Shown here: piece by piece, positions 1 to 5,445 of the stretch
How the letters are laid out: the number at the start of each line of letters is the position of its first letter
How positions within the stretch are numbered: position 1 is the first letter of the stretch
From: UBA2767 sp964194535
GTDB lineage: Bacteria > Pseudomonadota > Alphaproteobacteria > Rhizobiales > Methyloligellaceae
Reading direction: 5' to 3'
Length of the DNA: 7,535 nucleotides
NCBI GenBank assembly: GCA_964194535.1
Contig: CAXMMX010000240.1
Span: forward strand, 1 to 7,535
The notes under the pieces: model-generated
The model's input: only the letters and a program-made list of their open reading frames with translations
Told to the model about the DNA's origin: nothing
The model's database searches: none
Program-made: the position numbers and the translations under genes

Positions 1-255
1 TCCGGCAAAAAAGCCGTTGAACTAGGCCTTGTTGACGGGATATCGGACCTGCGCTCGAAGATGCGCGAATTGCTCGGCAAAAAGGTACGCCTGAAGCTCG
101 TGACCCCCAAAAAGAGACTTTTCGGACGCCGGTTGCGCGGCGTTTTAACCCGGAGCGACGAGATGCAGGATACCGGGTTTGCGTCCCCGAGCCTTGCTGA
201 TGATCTGATCTCGGCGATCGAGGCGCGTGCGCTCTGGTCGCGCTTCGGCCTGTAA
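1..255 (+). CDS. S49 family peptidase (SppA/SohB type), C-terminal end only
   Basis: The reading frame is open from base 1 to TAA at 253-255, giving 84 visible residues with the start outside the window. The first part, SGKKAVELGLVDGISDLRSK, matches the end of the S49 protease fold. In this family (signal peptide peptidase A, SohB) it follows the catalytic core and carries the typical GLVDGI turn. It is followed by a basic stretch (MRELLGKKVRLKLVTPKK, then LFGRRLRG) and a C-terminal helix ending ARALWSRFGL. S49 enzymes are serine proteases with a Ser-Lys dyad that act at the cytoplasmic membrane on cleaved signal peptides or membrane proteins. The catalytic residues lie upstream and cannot be checked. 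Family assignment rests on the recognised C-terminal pattern only. The gene ends 28 nt before the small membrane protein at 284, so the two are probably co-transcribed. Confidence 0.8.
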   Translation, partial: SGKKAVELGLVDGISDLRSKMRELLGKKVRLKLVTPKKRLFGRRLRGVLTRSDEMQDTGFASPSLADDLISAIEARALWSRFGL

Positions 256-283
256 CCCTTAGTTCATGACCTAGGGACTTGCC

Positions 284-478
284 ATGCCCCATTTGCTTCT
301 TGTCCTCCTTGCCGGCGCTGGCGTATGGGCAGGCTATGGCTGGTACCGCAAGGAGCAGGCGCGGGTGCGCGACGCCCTGGGACAAGCGGAAGAAGAGCTC
401 AGGCGGCGCGATGAGAAAGCCATTCCAACGCTGAAACGCGATCCCAACACGGGCATATACGAGCCTCATGACAAATAG
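284..478 (+). CDS. small single-pass membrane protein of unknown function
   Basis: This encodes 64 residues from ATG 284, with an AGGGA ribosome-binding site at 273-277, to TAG 476-478. Residues 2-20 are hydrophobic (PHLLLVLLAGAGVWAGYGW) and should form one N-terminal membrane helix or uncleaved anchor. Residues 22-45 are highly charged (RKEQARVRDALGQAEEELRR) and look like a short amphipathic or coiled-coil helix. The tail IPTLKRDPNTGIYEPHDK resembles an 'L-x-x-DP-x-TG-V/I-Y-x-P' motif that I recall from short alphaproteobacterial hypothetical proteins next to S49 peptidases; this was not checked. The signature of a membrane helix, sensible codon use and a good ribosome-binding site support a real gene. 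Its location right after the S49 peptidase suggests, by inference only, a partner or substrate-handling role. The function is not known to me. Confidence 0.75.
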   Translation: MPHLLLVLLAGAGVWAGYGWYRKEQARVRDALGQAEEELRRRDEKAIPTLKRDPNTGIYEPHDK

Positions 479-529
479 CGATTTGCTCGGGCTAACCCCC
501 TCGCATCCTGAATAACCTGCAAGAAGTGG

Positions 530-557
530 TTGCGTCTTCTGCCCCCGGGCGCATAAC
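530..557 (+). promoter_or_regulatory. possible promoter for glyQ-gltS-glyS
   Basis: TTGCGT (530-535) and CATAAC (552-557) are separated by 16 nt and lie 37 nt upstream of the glyQ start. Each matches the sigma70-type consensus at only 3-4 of 6 positions, so this is a candidate chosen mainly for its position. The transcript could equally come from further upstream. Confidence 0.25.
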
Positions 558-575
558 AAGTCCGGAACGACATTC

Positions 576-580
576 GAATC
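576..580. promoter_or_regulatory. GANTC site (CcrM-type methylation target) in glyQ leader
   Basis: GAATC lies 14 nt before the glyQ start codon. It is one of only six GANTC sites I counted in the whole window. In alphaproteobacteria such as Caulobacter, CcrM methylates GANTC, and the state of sites in promoter regions can affect transcription through the cell cycle. The site itself is certain; methylation and any regulatory effect are inference. Confidence 0.4.
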
Positions 581-594
581 CTTAGGCGCATTCA

Positions 595-1530
595 ATGGCC
601 AATGCTCAAGCCGCCCCGTTGCGGCCGGACAAATCCTTTCAGGACCTGATCCTGGTGCTGCAGCAATATTGGGCAGCCCATGGCTGCGTGTTGCTCCAGC
701 CCTATGACATGGAAGTGGGGGCGGGCACGTTTCACCCCGCGACGACATTGCGCGCGCTTGGCCCAAAGCCCTGGAAAGCGGCTTATGTGCAGCCCTCGCG
801 CCGCCCCACCGACGGGCGCTATGGCGAGAACCCCAACCGGCTGCAGCATTATTACCAGTATCAGGTGATCCTCAAACCAAGCCCGCCGGACATTCAGGAT
901 TTGTATCTCAATTCTCTTTACGCCATCGGCATCGACCCGAAAAACCACGACATCCGTTTCGTGGAAGATGACTGGGAAAGCCCGACGCTCGGCGCCTGGG
1001 GCTTGGGGTGGGAGGTGTGGTGCGACGGCATGGAAGTTTCGCAATTCACTTACTTCCAGCAGGTGGGAGGCTTTGACTGCAATCCGGTTTCGGGCGAACT
1101 CACCTACGGCCTTGAGCGCCTCGCCATGTATTGCCAGGGCGTCGACAATGTCTTTGATCTCAACTTCAACGGCGGCGAGGGCGATAACAAGGTTATCTAT
1201 GGCGATGTGTTCCTGCAGGCCGAGCAGGAATATTCACGCTACAATTTCGAGTATGCAAACACCGACCGCCTGCTGGCCCACTTCCGCGATGCGGAGGCCG
1301 AATGCAAGGCGCTGCTGGAAGCGGGCGAGCGGGGCGAGGGCAACACCCATGAATGCGTGCTGCCGGCCTATGACCAGTGCATCAAGGCGAGCCATATTTT
1401 CAATCTGCTGGATGCGCGCGGGGTGATCTCGGTTACCGAGCGCCAGGCCTACATCCTGCGGGTGCGCGATCTCACCAAAGCCTGCTGCACGGCATGGCTG
1501 CGGACGGAAGCGGGAGGGGCAAGGTTATGA
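595..1530 (+). CDS. glyQ: glycyl-tRNA synthetase alpha subunit
   Basis: This is the 311-residue catalytic alpha subunit of the alpha2beta2 bacterial glycyl-tRNA synthetase, a cytoplasmic enzyme that activates glycine with ATP and charges tRNA-Gly. The family pattern is continuous: FQDLILVLQQYW near residue 15, LLQPYDMEVGAGTFHPAT (33-50), the class II motif 2 region YVQPSRRPTDGRYGENPNR (64-82), FVEDDWESPTLGAWGLGWEV (122-141), the motif 3-like GLERLAMY (172-179), YGDVF (202-206) and KASHIFNLLDARGVISVTER (264-283). Length is typical (about 300). ATG 595 leaves 14 residues before the conserved FQDLI and is preceded only by a weak AGG at 584-586; no better start is visible. The TGA stop (1528-1530) overlaps the start of the downstream symporter gene in an ATGA arrangement, and the partner subunit gene glyS follows that gene. 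No missing key residues were seen. Confidence 0.98.
   Translation: MANAQAAPLRPDKSFQDLILVLQQYWAAHGCVLLQPYDMEVGAGTFHPATTLRALGPKPWKAAYVQPSRRPTDGRYGENPNRLQHYYQYQVILKPSPPDIQDLYLNSLYAIGIDPKNHDIRFVEDDWESPTLGAWGLGWEVWCDGMEVSQFTYFQQVGGFDCNPVSGELTYGLERLAMYCQGVDNVFDLNFNGGEGDNKVIYGDVFLQAEQEYSRYNFEYANTDRLLAHFRDAEAECKALLEAGERGEGNTHECVLPAYDQCIKASHIFNLLDARGVISVTERQAYILRVRDLTKACCTAWLRTEAGGARL
1512..1519 (+). promoter_or_regulatory. ribosome-binding site that fixes the symporter start
   Basis: GGGAGGGG lies inside the last codons of glyQ. Its GGAGG core (1513-1517) is 9 nt before ATG 1527. This purine block, together with the ATGA overlap, argues for initiation at 1527 rather than at the in-frame ATG at 1377 deep inside glyQ. 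Confidence 0.75.
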
Positions 1531-2738
1531 TAGATAACGCTGACAACAGCGTCACAGATTTCATCGCATTGACGATGGGTATTATCGTATTTTTCGTTGG
1601 CACCGTTCTCACACGGCGCTTCAGCTTTTTGCGCGAATACAACATACCCGAACCCGTCACCGGCGGGCTGATCGCGGCCCTTGCGGCGCTTATTGTCTAT
1701 CTGATTTACGGCGTTGGCATTTCCTACAATCTGGCAACCCGTGACCTGCTGCTTGTTTATTTTTTCACTGCCATTGGCCTCAACGCCCGGTTTGATGATT
1801 TGATCAGGGGAGGGAAGCCGCTCCTTATCCTTCTTGGATTGACGATCGGTTTCATGGTTATCCAGAATATTGTGGGTTTGATTGGCACATCACTGTTCGG
1901 CATGCCCCGCCCCGTAAGCGTGCTTGCCGGTACCGCGTCGCTTATAGGCGGCCATGGCACCACGATTGCCTGGGCGCCTGACATTGCCGAACAATATGGC
2001 ATCAGCAATGCTCTGGAGATCGGCATTGCCTGCGCAACATTCGGTCTGATTCTGGCCAGCCTGATTGGTGGTCCAATCGCGAAATTTCTGATTGACCGTA
2101 ACAAGCTGAAAGCCGATCCGGAGGCAACGTCGATTGTTGGTCTTCCCCATGATGCTGACGACCGACCAACGATCAACCATATCAATCTGATGGCGGCTTT
2201 GCTGGCGCTTCACGTTGCGATCATCCTTGGCTACATGGCGAATCAGGCGTTGGAAGCCCAGGGCTTCAAGCTGCCGCTTTTCGTCAGTTGCCTGCTGGTT
2301 GCAATAGTCTTTTCGAACACGGTGCCAAGAGTGTTGCCAAATATGCCCTGGCCGGCCCGCACGCCAGCGCTTGCCCTCATTTCCGATTATGCCCTGAGCA
2401 TTTTCCTGGCCATGTCGCTGATGAGCATGCAGCTATGGACGCTGTCCGGCCTCGCCGGTCCATTACTCGGAATATTGGCATTGCAGGCTATCGCCGCTTT
2501 CCTGTTCATCATGTTCGTCGTGTTTCCGGCCATGGGACGCAATTATGAGGCCGCCGTGTTGAGCGCCGGGTTCGGCGGATTTGCACTGGGCGCCACGCCG
2601 ACTGCGCTCGCCAATATGGAGGCAGTTACCAAAAAGCACGGTCCTGCCCCGACAGCATTCATCATTCTGCCATTGGTTGCAGCCTTCTTCGTCGATCTGG
2701 TGAATGCCTTTCTGATCAGGGCGTTTCTCGCCTTCTAG
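1527..2738 (+). CDS. gltS: sodium/glutamate symporter, GltS (ESS) family
   Basis: From ATG 1527 this is a 403-residue inner-membrane protein, close to the 401 residues of E. coli GltS, which imports glutamate with Na+. The sequence is hydrophobic throughout, with roughly ten membrane segments in two halves. The diagnostic features are YNIPEPVTGGLIAALAAL (38-55), FFTAIGLNA (79-87), the first-half loop motif GGHGTTIAWAP (141-151), CATFGLILASLIGGPIA (169-185), SIFLAMSLMSMQLW (291-304), and the second-half motif GFGGFALGATPTALANM (348-364) followed by FIILPLVAAFFVDLVNAF. The two Gly-rich motifs are the paired loops at the heart of the GltS transport site. E. coli has GGHGTGAAW where this protein has GGHGTTIAW, so a somewhat different substrate preference is possible. 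The start overlaps the glyQ stop by 4 nt and the stop is 8 nt before glyS, so expression should be coupled to both synthetase genes. The family call is firm; glutamate as substrate is inferred. Confidence 0.93.
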   Translation: MIDNADNSVTDFIALTMGIIVFFVGTVLTRRFSFLREYNIPEPVTGGLIAALAALIVYLIYGVGISYNLATRDLLLVYFFTAIGLNARFDDLIRGGKPLLILLGLTIGFMVIQNIVGLIGTSLFGMPRPVSVLAGTASLIGGHGTTIAWAPDIAEQYGISNALEIGIACATFGLILASLIGGPIAKFLIDRNKLKADPEATSIVGLPHDADDRPTINHINLMAALLALHVAIILGYMANQALEAQGFKLPLFVSCLLVAIVFSNTVPRVLPNMPWPARTPALALISDYALSIFLAMSLMSMQLWTLSGLAGPLLGILALQAIAAFLFIMFVVFPAMGRNYEAAVLSAGFGGFALGATPTALANMEAVTKKHGPAPTAFIILPLVAAFFVDLVNAFLIRAFLAF

Positions 2739-2740
2739 GA
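2737..2740 (+). promoter_or_regulatory. glyS ribosome-binding site overlapping the gltS stop codon
   Basis: AGGA at 2737-2740 shares bases with the TAG stop of gltS (2736-2738) and sits 6 nt before ATG 2747. Ribosomes ending on gltS would cover the glyS start region, which fits translational coupling. Confidence 0.6.
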
Positions 2741-2746
2741 CCCGCT

Positions 2747-4909
2747 ATGGCCGAACTTCTGCTTGAAATCTTTTGCGAAGAAATCCCGTCCGGCATGCAG
2801 GCGCGCGCAGGCGATGACTTGCAACGGCTTGTGACCGATGGGCTGAAGGAGACGGGGCTTGAGTTCGGGGATGTGAAAAATTTTGCCGGGGCGCGCCGTC
2901 TCACGCTGGTGATTGACGGCCTGCCGGAAAAATCTCCCGATGTTCGCGATGAGCGCAAGGGACCGCGTGTCGGCTCGCCGGACAAGGCAATAGAGGGTTT
3001 TTTGCGCGCGGCAGGTCTCAAATCGGTGGATGAAGCCGAGATCGTTTCCGATGAGAAAAAGGGCGATTTCTACCTCGCCCGTATCGAGAAGCAGGGCCGG
3101 GCGACGAGCGATGTGATCGCAGAAATTGTGCCCAAGGTTATCCGGAATTTTCCTTGGCAAAAATCTATGCGATGGGGGGCACCTCATATTTCGCAAATGG
3201 TCACAGAAAGTGGAGAAAGATACGTCACCGAGACCGGAGATCCATACATCCTACAGACATGGCTAAAGTGGGTACGCCCGCTGCATTCGATTCTCTGCCT
3301 GCTCGGCGGCAAGACGGTTGCCTTCGAGGTGGATGGCATCACCAGCGGCAACGAGACGCGCGGCCATCGCTTCCTGTCGTCGGGGGCAATCAAGGTCAAG
3401 GACTTCGCCGACTATGAGAAAAAGCTGCGCGACGCCCATGTGATCCTGGAGGCGCAAGAGCGCCAGAAACTCATCCTTGAAGGTGCGCGCGCAGCCGCGA
3501 AAAAAGCATCCCTCGAATTGGTCGAGGACGATGGGTTGCTGGCGGAAGCCGCCGGGCTGGTCGAATGGCCAGTGGTGCTCATGGGCGAATTCGACGAAGA
3601 ATTCCTGGACGTGCCGGGCGAAGTCATCATCACGGCAATCAAGAAGCATCAGAAATGTTTTTCCGTGCGGGACGGGAAATCTGAAAAACTCGCCAACAAG
3701 TTTATCCTTGTCTCCAACCTGATCGCGGATGACGGCGGCAAGGCCATCGTCGCGGGCAACGAGCGCGTTGTCCGCGCGCGGCTGTCCGACGCCAAGTTCT
3801 TCTGGGACCAGGACCGGAAGGTAAAACTGGAAGAACGGCTTCCCGCCCTCAAAGACATCATTTTCCACGAGAAGCTCGGCACACAGGCGGAGCGGGTGGG
3901 GCGATTGAAAGCCTTGGCTGATGAACTGGCTAAGGTCGTAGGGGCTGATTCGGAAAAAGCAGTCCGTGCAGTCGAACTCTGCAAGGCCGATCTTGTCACC
4001 GACATGGTCGGCGAGTTCCCGGATTTGCAAGGGCTGATGGGCCGCTACTACGCGCTGGATCAAGGCGAAGACCCGTCTGTCGCGGCAGCCATCGAGGAAC
4101 ATTACCGCCCGCAGGGTCCGAATGACGCTGTTCCGACCGACCCGGTCTCAATCGCCGTCGCACTCGCTGACAAGCTCGACACCCTCGTTGGCTTCTGGGC
4201 CATCGATGAAAAACCAACCGGCTCGAAAGATCCTTATGCGCTGAGGCGCGCGGCTTTGGGTGTTATTCGAAGTGTTCTTGAAAAATCTCATCGTGTTGAA
4301 CTCGTCAGTATTTTGAAGAAAGCCGATTTTATACTGGCAGAGATGTCGAAAAAGGGATTTACAGGAGGCTCATACGAGGATTACGGATCTGACCTCCTTG
4401 CCTTCTTCCACGACCGCCTCAAAGTCTATCTCCGCGACCGGGGCGCCCGCCACGACCTGATTGATGCTGTTATTTCGCCCGACGCAGACGATCTCCTCAT
4501 GATCGTCGCCCGCGTTGAGGCACTGGGCAACTTCCTCGACACCGACAATGGTGCGAACCTGCTCGCCGGGGTCAAACGCGCCACGAATATTATTCGTATC
4601 GAGGAGAAGAAGGACCAACGTTCGTTCGATGGTTCGCCGGATGAAAGCCTTCTGAAAGACAAGGAGGAAAAAGCGCTCGCATCTGCCATTGCAGAGGCCT
4701 CCAAGGCCGCCGTAAAGGCCGTCAAAAAAGAAGACTTCGAAGGCGCTATGGCGGCGATCGCCAAGCTCCGCTCACCCGTCGATGCCTTTTTCGATAACGT
4801 GACGGTCAATACGGACGACCCCAAGCTGCGCGAGAACCGCCTGAAGCTGTTGAACCAGATCCGCGTGGCAACGCTCGCAGTTGCCGATTTCTCGAAAATC
4901 GAGGGGTGA
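2747..4909 (+). CDS. glyS: glycyl-tRNA synthetase beta subunit
   Basis: This 720-residue beta subunit is needed for tRNA-Gly recognition; it pairs with GlyQ in the alpha2beta2 enzyme. Family landmarks in order are: LLLEIFCEEIPSGM (4-17), FAGARRLTLVIDGLP (46-60), KSMRWGA (139-145), WVRPLHSI (175-182), GHRFL (206-210), LVEWPVVLMGEF (271-282), ITAIKKHQKCF (295-305), GNERVVRARLSDAKFFWDQD (337-356), LGTQAERVGRL (377-387), GEFPDLQGLMGRYYA (422-436), ALADKLDTLVGFWAIDEKPTGSKDPYALRRAALGVIR (472-508), DRLKVYLRDRGARHDLIDAVISPDADDLL (556-584), and the C-terminal tRNA-binding part ending NRLKLLNQIRVATLAVADFSKIEG. Length is normal for alphaproteobacteria (E. coli is about 690). Two parts stand out. Residues 146-174 make the spacer between MRWGA and WVRP 29 residues long, against 4 in E. 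coli, and are AT-rich. Bases 4261-4380 are also AT-rich. The frame stays open, so there is no sign of inactivation. Confidence 0.97.
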   Translation: MAELLLEIFCEEIPSGMQARAGDDLQRLVTDGLKETGLEFGDVKNFAGARRLTLVIDGLPEKSPDVRDERKGPRVGSPDKAIEGFLRAAGLKSVDEAEIVSDEKKGDFYLARIEKQGRATSDVIAEIVPKVIRNFPWQKSMRWGAPHISQMVTESGERYVTETGDPYILQTWLKWVRPLHSILCLLGGKTVAFEVDGITSGNETRGHRFLSSGAIKVKDFADYEKKLRDAHVILEAQERQKLILEGARAAAKKASLELVEDDGLLAEAAGLVEWPVVLMGEFDEEFLDVPGEVIITAIKKHQKCFSVRDGKSEKLANKFILVSNLIADDGGKAIVAGNERVVRARLSDAKFFWDQDRKVKLEERLPALKDIIFHEKLGTQAERVGRLKALADELAKVVGADSEKAVRAVELCKADLVTDMVGEFPDLQGLMGRYYALDQGEDPSVAAAIEEHYRPQGPNDAVPTDPVSIAVALADKLDTLVGFWAIDEKPTGSKDPYALRRAALGVIRSVLEKSHRVELVSILKKADFILAEMSKKGFTGGSYEDYGSDLLAFFHDRLKVYLRDRGARHDLIDAVISPDADDLLMIVARVEALGNFLDTDNGANLLAGVKRATNIIRIEEKKDQRSFDGSPDESLLKDKEEKALASAIAEASKAAVKAVKKEDFEGAMAAIAKLRSPVDAFFDNVTVNTDDPKLRENRLKLLNQIRVATLAVADFSKIEG

Positions 4910-4916
4910 GGGCGCA

Positions 4917-5345
4917 ATGTCCCCGCGCATCAACATTGTCGTTCTTGGTGTTCAGGATATCGCTTCGGCCACAGGTTTTTACGAAAAGCTCGGCTTCGTA
5001 AAATCACAAGGCGCGAGCAATCCGAATGTCACCTTTTTCAAGGGCGCGGGCTGTGTGCTCGGGCTGTTCGGCAAGGAGCCGCTGATCGAGGATGCCTGCG
5101 TGGCAAAACACTGGACCGGGCAGGGCGGCATGTCGCTGTCGCAGAACCTGGAAAGCGAACAGGCGGTGGACGCGTTTATTGCCTTGGCGGAAAAGTCGGG
5201 CGCAAAAATTCTGAAAGCTGCCGGCAAGACTTTCTGGGGCGGCTATAGCGGCTATTTCGCCGACCCGGATGGGCATGTTTGGGAAATTGCGCACAATCCT
5301 TTCTTCCAGATCAATGACAAGGGCTTGCTCGAATTGCCGGATTGA
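4917..5345 (+). CDS. VOC (glyoxalase/bleomycin-resistance fold) family protein
   Basis: This is a 142-residue protein from ATG 4917 to TGA 5343-5345. The start is 7 nt after the glyS stop with GAGGG at 4908-4912 partly inside that stop. An in-frame ATG at 4881 would overlap the glyS end by 12 codons and is less likely. It has the two beta-alpha-beta-beta-beta modules of the VOC fold: INIVVLGVQDIASATGFYEK then LGFVK (residues 5-29), and GGMSLSQNL to the closing GYFADPDGHVWEIAHNPFF (112-130), a pattern typical of a broad family often labelled lactoylglutathione lyase. E123 in VWEIA sits at the usual metal-ligand position, but the first strand lacks the usual His. It may therefore not be a classical glyoxalase I. 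The substrate cannot be read from sequence. The tight spacing suggests it is the last gene of the glyQ-gltS-glyS transcript. Confidence 0.9.
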   Translation: MSPRINIVVLGVQDIASATGFYEKLGFVKSQGASNPNVTFFKGAGCVLGLFGKEPLIEDACVAKHWTGQGGMSLSQNLESEQAVDAFIALAEKSGAKILKAAGKTFWGGYSGYFADPDGHVWEIAHNPFFQINDKGLLELPD

Positions 5346-5356
5346 TGGGGAGAAAA

Positions 5357-5404
5357 ATGCCGCTACCCCTTCGACGCATTGAGTCTTGCGGGCGTCAGCG
5401 CTAA
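5357..5404 (+). CDS. possible 15-codon leader ORF upstream of ppdK
   Basis: ATG 5357 is preceded by GGGGAG (5347-5352) at a 4-nt spacing, a better Shine-Dalgarno match than many genes here. It opens a frame encoding MPLPLRRIESCGRQR, closed by TAA at 5402-5404, exactly where the inverted repeat begins. It could be a regulatory leader peptide, or the strong purine run could be chance next to the VOC stop. A frame this short has little statistical weight and I know of no homologue. Confidence 0.2.
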   Translation: MPLPLRRIESCGRQR

Positions 5405-5407
5405 ACA
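5379..5407 (+). promoter_or_regulatory. candidate ppdK promoter
   Basis: TTGAGT (5379-5384) matches the -35 hexamer TTGACA at 4 of 6 positions. GCTAAACA (5400-5407) matches the Caulobacter-type -10 element GCTANAWC at 6 of 8, with 15 nt between the two. Transcription would start about 30 nt before ppdK, allowing independent expression from the synthetase block. This is an inference from short matches. Confidence 0.35.
5381..5385. promoter_or_regulatory. GANTC site (CcrM-type methylation target) in ppdK leader
   Basis: GAGTC overlaps the proposed -35 element of ppdK. It is the second of only two intergenic GANTC sites in the window, out of six overall. If the organism has CcrM, methylation here could modulate the promoter; that effect is inferred. 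Confidence 0.4.
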
Positions 5408-5426
5408 GGCGCGAACAACACCTGTT
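5404..5426. repeat. inverted repeat before ppdK (operator or 5'-UTR hairpin)
   Basis: AACAGG (5404-5409) and CCTGTT (5421-5426) form a perfect 6-base dyad with an 11-nt spacer, ending 6 nt before the ppdK ribosome-binding site. The spacing of arm centres (17 nt) would suit a dimeric repressor overlapping the transcription start, or a small mRNA stem. A 6-base dyad can occur by chance. Confidence 0.3.
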
Positions 5427-5445
5427 CCAATCAAGGAAATATCAA

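Larger units (their letters stand above)
479..594. other. intergenic leader upstream of glyQ
   Basis: This 116-nt gap separates the S49/small-protein pair from the glyQ block. I see no hairpin with a T-run that would make a clear intrinsic terminator; the GCCCCCGGGC at 541-550 can only fold with a 2-nt loop. A 7-base direct repeat GGCGCAT occurs at 548-554 and 585-591. A weak promoter-like pair (530-557) and one GANTC site (576-580) lie in it. No T-box or riboswitch structure was recognised. Confidence 0.5.
5346..5445. other. ppdK leader region
   Basis: This 100-nt gap between the VOC gene and ppdK contains, in order: a Shine-Dalgarno-like GGGGAG (5347-5352) with a 15-codon ORF (5357-5404), a promoter-like pair (5379-5407) that contains a GANTC site, an inverted repeat (5404-5426) and the ppdK ribosome-binding site AAGGA (5433-5437). 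I see no hairpin followed by a T-run, so a strong intrinsic terminator after the VOC gene is not evident. Confidence 0.5.

Noticed and set aside
541..550. GCCCCCGGGC as a terminator stem before glyQ
   Set aside because: The arms leave only a 2-nt loop and no T-run follows, so it does not qualify as an intrinsic terminator.
526..585. A GTG-initiated 19-codon ORF in the glyQ leader
   Set aside because: It has no convincing Shine-Dalgarno sequence, starts with GTG and is too short to distinguish from chance.
592..1044. A 150-codon open frame on the - strand
   Set aside because: It is antisense to the most conserved part of glyQ and resembles no protein family I know; it is explained by the coding strand.
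1377..1526. A longer symporter start at ATG 1377
   Set aside because: The extra 50 residues are an out-of-frame reading of glyQ with no membrane character. ATG 1527 has a good ribosome-binding site and gives a family-typical length of 403.
3263..4102. A 279-codon open frame on the - strand
   Set aside because: It lies entirely inside glyS, whose protein matches its family along the full length. The antisense frame has no recognisable domain, so it is a shadow of codon bias.
5347..5369. GGGG/CCCC pairing (5347-5350 with 5366-5369) as a terminator after the VOC gene
   Set aside because: Only four base pairs are possible with a 15-nt loop, and no T-run follows.
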